Shown: positions 1 to 6,491, counted from the first letter of the stretch. The stretch: 6,491 bases of DNA from Clostridiales bacterium (GCA_020860025.1 JAJBVC010000162.1:1-6491); one strand, 5' to 3'. A program made the numbers and translations. The notes: a model not told the origin generated them from the letters alone.

Positions 1-21
1 CAGTGATTCAAGGGATTTCAT
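1..21 (-). CDS. Start of a downstream gene, possibly ribonuclease III (partial)
   Basis: An ATG at 21-19 opens a frame reading MKSLESL that runs off the left edge of the window. It lies 15 nt beyond the plsX stop codon. A good Shine-Dalgarno sequence (AGGAAG, 36-31) sits 9 nt upstream, so this is very probably a real start and the next gene of the operon. Seven residues are too few to identify a family. In Firmicutes plsX is commonly followed, directly or after acpP and fab genes, by rnc, and the short Leu/Glu-rich opening resembles RNase III N-termini more than acyl carrier protein ones. The rnc suggestion is an inference from context only. Confidence 0.6.
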
Positions 22-30
22 TTCTTTTTT

Positions 31-36
31 CTTCCT
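31..36 (-). promoter_or_regulatory. Ribosome binding site of the partial downstream gene
   Basis: AGGAAG on the minus strand lies immediately after the plsX TAA stop and 9 nt before the ATG at 21. It is the main evidence that the seven-codon frame at the window edge is a real gene start. Confidence 0.7.
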
Positions 37-1029
37 TTATTTTTTAGGATTCAAGCATTTTTCAATTTCATTTATCAAATCATTTTCAAGAAACCAGACA
101 GCCTGCTTAACAGCATTTTTAAACGTTCTTGCATCTGCAGAACCGTGAGCCTTAATTACAGGCTTTTTAACTCCCAAAAGAACAGCACCGCCGTACTCCT
201 TATAATCAAACTGCGTTTTCATTTCATCAATACCGCTCTTAACACCGAGATAAGAAATTTTTGAAAGCGTATTTTTCATAAAAGCGTTTTTAATGCCGTT
301 CATAAGCACCTTTGCAACGCCCTCATATGTTTTCAGAATTAAATTGCCTGTAAATCCGTTGGCAACAATAACATCAGCATCGCCGAACGGTATCTGCCTG
401 CCCTCGATATTGCCTATAAAATTATATGGTGCTTTTTTCATAAGAGCATATGCCTCCTTAACAGTAGGAGTACCTTTTGTATCCTCGGTACCGTTATTTG
501 CAAGTGCAACACGTGGATTTTTATATTTTAAAATATGCTCCATATACAAGCTGCCCATCAGTCCGAACTGATATAAAAACTCGGCTCTGCATTCAGCGTT
601 TGCACCGCAGTCCATAAGTAAAATCGGCTTATTGGCACTCGGCATAACAGAGGCGATTGCAGGTCTTTTTACTCCCTTAATACGCTTTGTTATAAGCGTT
701 GCACCGACAGTAATAGCACCTGTATTTCCTGCGCTGACAAAGGCATCACCCCTACCCTCATTGAGCAGACGAAAGCCGACCGCCATTGAAGAATCGGGCT
801 TTGCTTTAAGAACTGCTTTTGCATCATCATGCATAGTCACAGTTTCACTTGCGTGAACAATTTCAGTGCGTTTTAATGTGATATTATTTTCTTTAACGCA
901 CTTATCTATTTCATTTTTATTGCCAACGAGAGCAATATCAACATCATACTCATCTACAGCAAGCATTGCTCCCTTTATAATCTCAAGAGGCGCATTGTCG
1001 CCGCCCTGAGCGTCAACTATGATTTTCAT
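37..1029 (-). CDS. plsX: Phosphate acyltransferase PlsX (acyl-ACP:phosphate acyltransferase)
   Basis: PlsX transfers a fatty acyl chain from acyl-ACP to inorganic phosphate, giving acyl-phosphate, which PlsY uses to acylate glycerol-3-phosphate. It is a soluble or peripherally membrane-bound enzyme at the entry to phospholipid synthesis. The 330-residue length is normal (about 330 in Bacillus). Family motifs visible in order are the N-terminal GGDNAP (9-14), SAGNTGA (99-105), MDCGAN (139-144), GNIEGR (206-211), GFTGN (225-229) with LKTYEG (232-237), and LLGVKKPVIKAHGSADA (284-300). The ATG at 1029 has GGAG (1040-1037) 7 nt upstream, and the gene overlaps the 3' end of trmFO by 17 nt, suggesting coupled translation. 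Two usually conserved positions differ: Gln8 where DAMGGD is typical, and Ala223-Asn224 where CDGF or ADGF is typical. The frame is otherwise intact, so I regard it as functional. In Bacillus, plsX is in the FapR-regulated fab operon; no FapR-type operator was recognised here. Confidence 0.97.
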   Translation of the reverse strand: MKIIVDAQGGDNAPLEIIKGAMLAVDEYDVDIALVGNKNEIDKCVKENNITLKRTEIVHASETVTMHDDAKAVLKAKPDSSMAVGFRLLNEGRGDAFVSAGNTGAITVGATLITKRIKGVKRPAIASVMPSANKPILLMDCGANAECRAEFLYQFGLMGSLYMEHILKYKNPRVALANNGTEDTKGTPTVKEAYALMKKAPYNFIGNIEGRQIPFGDADVIVANGFTGNLILKTYEGVAKVLMNGIKNAFMKNTLSKISYLGVKSGIDEMKTQFDYKEYGGAVLLGVKKPVIKAHGSADARTFKNAVKQAVWFLENDLINEIEKCLNPKK

Positions 1030-2323
1030 TACATTTCTCCAAAGAATTCTTCAACGAGCATATTGCACGATTTGAAAGTGCCATATAACGCTCTTTTTTA
1101 TCTCTGATTTTCGGCTCGATAGGCGGAAGGATTCCGAAATTTGCACCCATAGGCTGAAAATTTTTAACGCTTTTATCGCTGATATATCTGGAAAGTGCGC
1201 CGAGCATTGTATCGTTATTCAAAATAAACGGTGATTTATTTTCGGCAAACCTTACAGCGTTTATTCCGGCTAAAATTCCACTTCCCGCAGATTCCATATA
1301 ACCCTCAACACCCGTAATCTGACCGGCAAAAAATATATTCGGATTAGAGCGCAGACTAAAATCGGAATTTAAAAGTCTCGGCGAATCAATAAATGTATTA
1401 CGATGCATTACGCCGTATCTTACAAACTCTGCATTTTCAAGACCGGGAATCATAGAAAATACTCTTTTTTGCTCGCCAAACTTCAAATTTGTCTGAAATC
1501 CGACAATATTATACATTGTACCGTCCGCATTTTCACGTCTTAACTGAACGCAAGCCCAAGGACGGTGATTAGTATTCGGATTAACAAGTCCGACCGGCTT
1601 CATAGGCCCGAAGCGCGGAGCGTCAAGTCCCCTTTTTGCAAGCTTTTCAATCGGCATACAACCCTCATACACATCAAAATCGTGAGTAATTGCGCCCTGA
1701 GCGTTAATAAGCTCCGATATGAAATTTTCATATTCTTCCTTATTAAACGGGCAGTTAATATAATCGCTGTCGCCACGGTCATATCTTGACGCTGTAAAGG
1801 CTTTAGACATATCAATGCTGTCAGCTGTAACAATAGGTGCTGCGGCATCATAAAATGAGAGATAGTCGCCAAGCATCTTCTTAATATTTTCGGCTAAAGT
1901 TTCATCAGTCAGCGGCCCCGTTGCAACAACTGTAACGATATTGTCGTCGGTGTCAATTTTTTCAACCACTTCATTTATAACATTGATATTTTTATTTTGA
2001 CAGATTTTTTCCGTAACTATTTTTGAAAAAACATCCCTGTCAACCGCAAGAGCGCCACCTGCCGGAACCGAACAAGACCGAGCCGTCGGAACTGTCAACG
2101 AGCCGAGAAGAAACATTTCCTCTTTCAGCAAACCGGCAGCACTTTCAAGCCTTGCGGCCTTTAATGAATTTGAACAGACGAGTTCTGCGAACAAATCTGA
2201 TTTATGAGCTGCCGAATGTTTAAGCGGTTTCATCTCATATAAGTCAACGCAATATCCTGCGTTTGCAATTTGCCAAGCAGCCTCTACTCCCGCAAGACCT
2301 GCGCCGATTACTTTAAATTTCAT
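1013..2323 (-). CDS. trmFO: Folate/FAD-dependent tRNA (uracil-54-C5)-methyltransferase TrmFO
   Basis: TrmFO makes 5-methyluridine at position 54 in the T-loop of tRNA, using methylenetetrahydrofolate as carbon donor and FAD/NAD(P)H as reductant. The 436-residue product matches the roughly 435 of Bacillus TrmFO (older name Gid). The N-terminal dinucleotide-binding motif GAGLAG (7-12) begins five residues after the start, so the ATG at 2323 is correct. Cys50 in FAELVCSNS (45-53) corresponds to catalytic Cys53 of the Bacillus enzyme, and Cys222 in EGCMPIE (220-226) to the second conserved cysteine (Cys226). SVPAGGALAVDR (85-96), FYDAAAPIV (157-165), FGPMKPVGL (238-246), YGVMHRNTFI (303-312) and the FAD-binding FFAGQITGVEGY (331-342) are also present. 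It starts 3 nt after the topA stop codon with only a weak purine tract (GAAGAAGAA) upstream, so translation is probably coupled to topA. Its 3' end overlaps plsX by 17 nt. Confidence 0.98.
   Translation of the reverse strand: MKFKVIGAGLAGVEAAWQIANAGYCVDLYEMKPLKHSAAHKSDLFAELVCSNSLKAARLESAAGLLKEEMFLLGSLTVPTARSCSVPAGGALAVDRDVFSKIVTEKICQNKNINVINEVVEKIDTDDNIVTVVATGPLTDETLAENIKKMLGDYLSFYDAAAPIVTADSIDMSKAFTASRYDRGDSDYINCPFNKEEYENFISELINAQGAITHDFDVYEGCMPIEKLAKRGLDAPRFGPMKPVGLVNPNTNHRPWACVQLRRENADGTMYNIVGFQTNLKFGEQKRVFSMIPGLENAEFVRYGVMHRNTFIDSPRLLNSDFSLRSNPNIFFAGQITGVEGYMESAGSGILAGINAVRFAENKSPFILNNDTMLGALSRYISDKSVKNFQPMGANFGILPPIEPKIRDKKERYMALSNRAICSLKNSLEKCNENHS
1037..1040 (-). promoter_or_regulatory. 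Ribosome binding site of plsX
   Basis: GGAG on the minus strand lies 7 nt before the plsX ATG at 1029 and inside the last codons of trmFO. It supports the 17-nt gene overlap as genuine. Confidence 0.7.
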
Positions 2324-2326
2324 AAA

Positions 2327-4432
2327 TTATTCTTCTTCAGTCTTTTTCTTTTTCAAAACAGGTTTAGTAAATCCGCAGCCTTCTGTATCGGGGCAATAAA
2401 GAACATTGCCCTTGCGTTTGAAAAGCGATTTGCCACATCTCGGACAAACTTCGTCAGACGGTAAATCCCAAGTCATAAAATTGCAGTTTGGGTAATTTGA
2501 ACAACCGTAAAACGATGTGCCTTTTTTAGTCTTCTTTTCAATAACATCACCGCCGCATTCAGGGCATTTTGCCTTTGTTTTATATATAAGCGGTTTTGTA
2601 TTTTTACATTCGGGATAACCGGGACAAGCAAGGAATTTGCCGTATCTGCCGACTTTTATAATCATGTTCCTGCCGCATTTTTCGCATACGACATCCGTCT
2701 CTTCCTCTTTGAGTCTAATTTTAACTCCCTGCATATCAACCTTTGCCTGTTCAAGCGGTTTTTCAAAATCTTCATAATAATGGCGAATCATTTCTTTATA
2801 ATTTTTTTCGCCACTGTCGATTTTATCTAAATCATTTTCCATCTTGGAGGTATATTTTACGTTTACTATATTTGGTATTTTATCCTCAAGAAGTTTTGTT
2901 ACAGCCTCACCGAGCTCTGTCGGTACAAACTGCTTACCCTCTCTTTTAACATATTCACGGTTGAGAATTGTCGATGTAATCGTAACGTATGTTGAGGGAC
3001 GTCCTACTCCGTTACTTTCAAGTGTTTTAGTTAGTGACGCTTCTGTATATCTTGCAGGCGGCTGTGTAAAATGCTGATTGCCCAAAATATTTTTAAGCTT
3101 AAGCTTATCGCCCTGCTTAACAGGCGGAAGCGGTGCCGACGATGAGTCTGATTTTTCATCATCTACCTTTTCCTCATACAAAGCTGTAAAGCCGTCAAAT
3201 CTGACTGTATAGCCTGTAGCGGTAAAAATATAATCATTTGCCGATATATCTATTTTCATAGTATCCTGAACGCACGCTTCCATAAGCGACGCTGTAAAGC
3301 GCTCCCAAATAAGCTTATAAATCTTATATTGGTCAGACGTAAGATACGATTTTACTGAATCCGGCGTTACTTTTGGCATTGACGGTCTGATTGCCTCGTG
3401 ACCGTCTTGAATATTGTTTTTTGATTTATAATATCTTGGCTTTTTAGGAAGATATTTTTCACCGTATGTCGAAAGAATATACTCATTTCCTGCCGCACGT
3501 GCTTCTTCGGAAATACGAAGCGAGTCTGTTCTCATATACGTTATAAGACCCACGGTACCGAGACTGCCGACATCAACACCTTCGTAAAGCTCCTGAGCGG
3601 CTTTCATTGTACGACGTGCCTGAAAAGACAAACGGCGAGAAGCCTCCTGCTGGAGAGTTGAGGTAATAAACGGCGGTGTAGGATTCTTTTTTTGAGTACC
3701 TTTTTTTACACCGACTACTTCGTATTCGGCATTTTCAAGGTCTGAAAGAATTTTATCGCTTTGCTCTTTATTTTCTATTTTAATTTTTTTGCCGTCTTTT
3801 GAATAAAGCGAGGCGGAAAAAACCTTGCGTTCCGGAGGATTTGTAAACTTAGCGTCTATTGACCAATATTCTTCCGGTTTAAACGCACGAATTTCTTCCT
3901 CACGGTCGACAATAAGACGAAGAGCAACCGACTGAACACGACCTGCTGAAAGTCCACGTCTGATTTTCTGTGAAATAAACGGTGAAAGCTTATATCCTAT
4001 AAGTCGGTCAAGAATACGTCTTGCCTGCTGTGCATCAACAAGATCAAGGTCAATCTCCCTTGGATTTGCCATACCTGTCTGTACACCGTTTTTTGTTATT
4101 TCGTTAAAGGTAACACGGTTTTTATCTTTCATATCAAGGTCAAGCAAAGTTGCAAGATGCCAAGAAATTGCTTCTCCCTCACGGTCGGGGTCGGTTGCAA
4201 GGTATACATAATCGGCATTGTCAGCCTTTTTCTTTAAATCTTTAACAAAATTTTCCCTGCCCTTAATAACAGCATATTTTGGTTCAAAGTCATTTTCAAT
4301 ATCGACACTCAGTCGAGCAGCCGGTAAGTCACGAACATGGCCCATTGAGGCAACTACATCATAACCCCTGCCAAGATAACCTTTGATATTTTTTGCCTTT
4401 GCAGGCGACTCAACAATAACTAATTTCGACAT
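2327..4432 (-). CDS. topA: DNA topoisomerase I (type IA)
   Basis: This enzyme relaxes negatively supercoiled DNA by transient single-strand cleavage through a 5'-phosphotyrosine. From the chosen ATG the protein is 701 residues, close to the 691 of Bacillus TopA. The TOPRIM domain starts with VIVESPAKAK (5-14; Glu8 catalytic/metal region) and carries DPDREGE (81-87; Asp81, Asp83, Glu85). The active-site tyrosine is Tyr299 in GLITYMRTDS (295-304). HEAIRP (345-350) and the Gly/Arg-rich SNGVGRPSTY (473-482) are typical core motifs. Three C-terminal four-cysteine zinc ribbons follow: Cys583/586/603/609, Cys623/626/644/650 and Cys663/666/680/686, then a lysine-rich tail. A longer in-frame start exists at 4477, but it would add 15 unconserved residues and overlap dprA by 32 nt; the strong AAGGA at 4445-4441 and the conserved N-terminus favour 4432. 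The gene sits 13 nt after dprA. Confidence 0.98.
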   Translation of the reverse strand: MSKLVIVESPAKAKNIKGYLGRGYDVVASMGHVRDLPAARLSVDIENDFEPKYAVIKGRENFVKDLKKKADNADYVYLATDPDREGEAISWHLATLLDLDMKDKNRVTFNEITKNGVQTGMANPREIDLDLVDAQQARRILDRLIGYKLSPFISQKIRRGLSAGRVQSVALRLIVDREEEIRAFKPEEYWSIDAKFTNPPERKVFSASLYSKDGKKIKIENKEQSDKILSDLENAEYEVVGVKKGTQKKNPTPPFITSTLQQEASRRLSFQARRTMKAAQELYEGVDVGSLGTVGLITYMRTDSLRISEEARAAGNEYILSTYGEKYLPKKPRYYKSKNNIQDGHEAIRPSMPKVTPDSVKSYLTSDQYKIYKLIWERFTASLMEACVQDTMKIDISANDYIFTATGYTVRFDGFTALYEEKVDDEKSDSSSAPLPPVKQGDKLKLKNILGNQHFTQPPARYTEASLTKTLESNGVGRPSTYVTITSTILNREYVKREGKQFVPTELGEAVTKLLEDKIPNIVNVKYTSKMENDLDKIDSGEKNYKEMIRHYYEDFEKPLEQAKVDMQGVKIRLKEEETDVVCEKCGRNMIIKVGRYGKFLACPGYPECKNTKPLIYKTKAKCPECGGDVIEKKTKKGTSFYGCSNYPNCNFMTWDLPSDEVCPRCGKSLFKRKGNVLYCPDTEGCGFTKPVLKKKKTEEE

Positions 4433-4440
4433 AAATTTAT

Positions 4441-4445
4441 TCCTT
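4441..4445 (-). promoter_or_regulatory. Ribosome binding site that fixes the topA start
   Basis: AAGGA follows directly on the dprA TGA stop codon (4448-4446) and lies 8 nt before the ATG at 4432. It decides between this start and the upstream in-frame ATG at 4477. Confidence 0.8.
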
Positions 4446-5651
4446 TCAAGACAGTCTGTACCTTTTACCGGAAGCACTGTCTGTTAATCCCATAATTTCA
4501 AGCTGAGTAAGTGCTGAAGTGACCTCTCTGCTTGTAAGTCCGGTAGTTTCGGTTAAAACATCAATATGTTTATAAGTCACATCAAGAGCATCATAAACCG
4601 TTTTTAATATACCTGTAAGACTACCTGCGTTTAACTCCTTTTGAGCGTGCTGTTTTCTGCTCTCTTCAAGTTTTTCAAATGTCAGCGAATTTTCTTTTTC
4701 GGGTACGTTTGCGCTGTTATCCGCATTATCAATCATTAAAGAATCAATCGTTCGTATTTTGCTTAAATCAAGAGTCGGAAACGAGCTTGCATACCCTTCG
4801 ACAATATGCTCGGGCTTTGTAACGACCTTTGCGCCGTCCTCAATAAGCTTGTTAGTTCCTGAAAAATCGGTAGAAAGAATTGACACGGGAATGGCAAAAA
4901 CATCTCTGTCCTGCTCAAGTGCAAAATTTGCGGTTATCAAACTGCCGCTTTTTACACCGGCTTCAGTTACTAAAACACCGAGCGACAAACCGCTTATTAG
5001 TCTGTTACGCATAGGAAACGTATACTTGCTTGCACGGATAAACGGCGGATATTCTGTAATAAGAGCACCGTTTGATTTTATCGTATCTCTAAGCGATTTA
5101 TTCGCCATCAGATACGGAACGCCGAGTCCGCAGCCGAGAACAGCGACAGTTTTACCGCCTGCCATAATCGCACCCTTATGTGCGGCTGTATCTATACCGA
5201 GCGCACCGCCGCTTACAACGAGCGCTCCCGCTTCGGTAATTCCACGACTCATAATATGCGTAACCTTTATTGCATATTCGCTTGCCTTTCGTGTTCCGAC
5301 AATACCTATGGTTACAGTGTTGTCAAAATCAGGCATAGTTCCGTCAACAAACAAAACTGCGGGAGGATTATAAATCTCCTTAAGCCTTTTAGGATAAAGT
5401 TCATCGTCGTAATCAATAATCTGCCAATTATTTTCATCACAAGTGTAAATTATTTCATCAACATCGGTAAGTTTTGTACACTCAAGGCGGTCAATCTGCT
5501 TTGATGTTAACTCGCTGCACATACGCCATTCAAGAATATTTGCATCGTATAAATCCTTTGCGGAGCCGAAATCCTCAAGTATTCTTTTTATATGCGCTCC
5601 CTCGCCCAAAGCACGCTGAAGCCAAAGATAATATCTTACGTTTTCACTCAT
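4446..5651 (-). CDS. dprA: DNA-processing protein DprA (Smf), RecA loader
   Basis: DprA binds incoming single-stranded DNA in the cytoplasm and loads RecA during natural transformation; many bacteria not known to be competent also keep it. The product is 401 residues. An N-terminal helical region (about 1-65) with SAM/HhH-like character precedes the Rossmann-fold core (about 75-285). Core motifs are GIVGTRKAS (116-124), VVSGGALGIDTAAHKG (145-160), VLGCGLG (171-177), FPMRNRLISGLS (212-223), VTEAGVKSGSLITANFALEQ (228-247) and GTNKLI (265-270). A polar, Asn/Glu/Lys-rich linker (about 290-345) leads to a C-terminal winged-helix domain (about 348-401) of the DprA type. The ATG at 5651 overlaps the preceding stop as ATGA and has GGGAG 8 nt upstream; the in-frame GTG at 5666 lacks such a site. 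The VLGCGLG segment differs from the common GCGxDxxYP form. No competence operator was seen, so competence should not be inferred from this gene alone. Confidence 0.96.
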   Translation of the reverse strand: MSENVRYYLWLQRALGEGAHIKRILEDFGSAKDLYDANILEWRMCSELTSKQIDRLECTKLTDVDEIIYTCDENNWQIIDYDDELYPKRLKEIYNPPAVLFVDGTMPDFDNTVTIGIVGTRKASEYAIKVTHIMSRGITEAGALVVSGGALGIDTAAHKGAIMAGGKTVAVLGCGLGVPYLMANKSLRDTIKSNGALITEYPPFIRASKYTFPMRNRLISGLSLGVLVTEAGVKSGSLITANFALEQDRDVFAIPVSILSTDFSGTNKLIEDGAKVVTKPEHIVEGYASSFPTLDLSKIRTIDSLMIDNADNSANVPEKENSLTFEKLEESRKQHAQKELNAGSLTGILKTVYDALDVTYKHIDVLTETTGLTSREVTSALTQLEIMGLTDSASGKRYRLS

Positions 5652-6424
5652 CTGAGCATCTCCCACATAACGATTGACGCAGCAACAGAAGCATTAAGAC
5701 TTTCAGCATTGCCAAGCATCGGAATTGTAATAAGCGAAGTGCTGATATTTTTTATTTCATCGCTTATTCCGCTTGCCTCATTTCCTATAACGCAAATACA
5801 TCCGCAGTTAAAATCTATGTCTGTAATCTTAACAGCATTATTATTTGGCGAAGTGCCGTAAATCATCATACCCGATTTTTTTCTTTTTTCAAGTAAATCA
5901 GCTAAATTATCACAGCGTAATATATTTACTCTTAGCATTGAACCCATTGCACTGCGTAAAACCTTTGGATTAAAGCAGTCGCAGCCGCCGCCAATCAAAA
6001 CGCCGTCAATTCCGAGCGCTTCGGCGGTACGTACTATTGTTCCTAAATTTCCCGGGTCCTGAACATTATCAAGAGCAATATATTTTCCGTTGCACTTCCA
6101 AACAAAATCATTTTGCCTCATTTTGCAAACAGCAAAAACGCCCTGAGAATTTTTCGTGTCAGAAAGTTTTTCTGAAATTTCTTCACTGATTATAAAACTG
6201 CGCTTGCTTTTTTCAATCATTTGATTTGCAAGGTCACGATATTTTTCATATGCGTCATTTGTAATTAAAAATGAGTCAATCTCATAAAAAGAATTCAGGA
6301 CGTCAAAAACCAGTCTTGCTCCCTCCAGGACAAACAACTGCTGTGACCTACGTTCCCTTGAGGAAGAAAAAAGCTTTTTAACATCCTTAATATAAGCATT
6401 ATTTTTTCCTGTGATTTTTTCCAT
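5648..6424 (-). CDS. TrmH/SpoU-family RNA 2'-O-ribose methyltransferase
   Basis: This is a SPOUT-class, SAM-dependent enzyme expected to methylate a ribose 2'-OH in rRNA or tRNA. The 258-residue product has an N-terminal substrate-binding region (about 1-100; FVLEGARLV at 31-39 is typical) and a C-terminal trefoil-knot domain with all three motifs. Motif 1 is DNVQDPGNLGTIVRTAEALG (119-138), including Asn126 and Arg132. Motif 2 is VIGNEASGIS (212-221) with Glu216. Motif 3 is IPMLGNAESLNASVAASI (234-251) with Asn244. NPKVLRSAMGSMLRV (152-166) is also family-typical. The layout resembles Bacillus YsgA and RlmB/TsnR-type proteins, but the target nucleotide cannot be told from sequence, so no symbol is given. 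The ATG at 6424 gives an N-terminus (MEKITGKNN) that fits the family; a TTG two codons upstream is possible. Neither has a recognisable Shine-Dalgarno site. The 3' end overlaps dprA by 4 nt (ATGA). Confidence 0.93.
   Translation of the reverse strand: MEKITGKNNAYIKDVKKLFSSSRERRSQQLFVLEGARLVFDVLNSFYEIDSFLITNDAYEKYRDLANQMIEKSKRSFIISEEISEKLSDTKNSQGVFAVCKMRQNDFVWKCNGKYIALDNVQDPGNLGTIVRTAEALGIDGVLIGGGCDCFNPKVLRSAMGSMLRVNILRCDNLADLLEKRKKSGMMIYGTSPNNNAVKITDIDFNCGCICVIGNEASGISDEIKNISTSLITIPMLGNAESLNASVAASIVMWEMLR
5660..5664 (-). promoter_or_regulatory. Ribosome binding site that fixes the dprA start
   Basis: GGGAG on the minus strand lies inside the last codons of the methyltransferase gene, 8 nt before the ATG at 5651. 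It overlaps the alternative GTG start at 5666-5664, which makes that longer start unlikely. Confidence 0.75.
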
Positions 6425-6491
6425 ACACAACTGGAAGATAGCGTGCCAATAATTTACATGCGTTTAAAGAAACCACTGACTTATTTATAAT
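6425..6491 (-). other. Upstream edge of the methyltransferase gene, role unresolved
   Basis: These 67 nt precede the first complete gene of the block. No Shine-Dalgarno sequence is visible before the ATG at 6424 and no convincing -35/-10 pair was found, although the AT-rich end (TTATAAAT near 6490-6483) could belong to a promoter cut by the window. On the minus strand one frame is open from the window edge to a TAA at 6401-6399, so this could instead be the tail of an upstream gene overlapping the methyltransferase by 26 nt. The sequence does not settle which is right. Confidence 0.3.

Noticed and set aside
293..856. Plus-strand open frames at 293-571 and 632-856, antisense to plsX.
   Set aside because: Both lie within plsX, which has all its family motifs. 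Their translations are low-information and lack recognisable domains.
2220..2770. Recurrent AAGCGGTTT-like words near 2224, 2590 and 2755, considered as a short repeat family.
   Set aside because: Each lies in a coding sequence and encodes Lys-Pro-Leu (KPL) in reading frame; copies share only about 9 nt and have no regular spacing.
3094..3107. A perfect 14-nt palindrome, TAAGCTTAAGCTTA.
   Set aside because: It lies in the coding sequence of topA and is explained by the repeated Lys-Leu codons AAG CTT AAG CTT. It has no loop and no T-tract, so it is not a terminator or a convincing operator.
4433..4477. An N-terminal extension of topA from the ATG at 4477.
   Set aside because: The extra 15 residues are not family-like, the start would overlap dprA by 32 nt, and the strong AAGGA site points to the ATG at 4432.
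4759..5373. A 204-codon open frame on the plus strand, antisense to dprA.
   Set aside because: It is entirely inside dprA, whose protein has clear family motifs. The antisense translation shows no recognisable domain, and no Shine-Dalgarno site or promoter was noticed. It is a codon-composition shadow.
5652..5666. A GTG start for dprA five codons upstream.
   Set aside because: The GTG overlaps the GGGAG site that serves the ATG at 5651 and has no site of its own. The ATGA overlap with the preceding gene is the usual arrangement.
1..6491. A search for tRNA, rRNA, riboswitch, CRISPR array, insertion sequence, attachment site or rho-independent terminator.
   Set aside because: Nearly all of the window is protein-coding with intergenic gaps of at most 15 nt between genes. 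No tRNA-like arms, direct-repeat arrays, transposase motifs or hairpin-plus-T-tract between genes were seen.

Overview
The window is a tightly packed block of five complete bacterial genes, all on the minus strand, plus the first seven codons of a sixth. In transcription order (right to left) they are: a TrmH/SpoU-family RNA 2'-O-ribose methyltransferase (6424-5648), dprA (5651-4446), topA (4432-2327), trmFO (2323-1013), plsX (1029-37) and the start of a further gene (21-1) that may be rnc. Neighbours overlap by 4 or 17 nt or are separated by 3 to 15 nt. There is no room for a terminator or promoter between genes, so the block is most simply read as one operon. No gene-free stretch exceeds 70 nt.

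The organism is probably a low-to-mid GC Firmicute of the class Clostridia, with a Ruminococcus/Oscillospira-type gut anaerobe as the best guess. Four things point there: GC is roughly 40% by eye; the Shine-Dalgarno sites are purine-rich; the dprA-topA-trmFO order is characteristic of Firmicutes; and TrmFO is the folate/FAD-dependent tRNA methyltransferase, which replaces the SAM-dependent TrmA of enterobacteria. In Bacillus, trmFO is followed by xerC-hslVU-codY and plsX lies in the separate fapR-plsX-fab-acpA-rnc cluster. Here plsX directly follows trmFO, so parts of those two clusters appear joined.

The gene products are housekeeping proteins acting on nucleic acids (RNA ribose methylation, ssDNA handling in recombination/transformation, relaxation of negative supercoils, m5U54 formation in tRNA), followed by the first step of phospholipid acylation. 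Their association looks like co-expression of growth-related genes rather than one pathway. Starts were refined with Shine-Dalgarno sites: dprA at 5651 (not the GTG at 5666), topA at 4432 (not the ATG at 4477), and the methyltransferase at 6424 (not the TTG at 6430).

I found no mobile element, CRISPR array, structural RNA, defence island or plausible undescribed system. The points worth a second look are small: residue substitutions in conserved PlsX and DprA motifs, likely translational coupling of trmFO to topA, and the unclear 5' edge of the methyltransferase gene.
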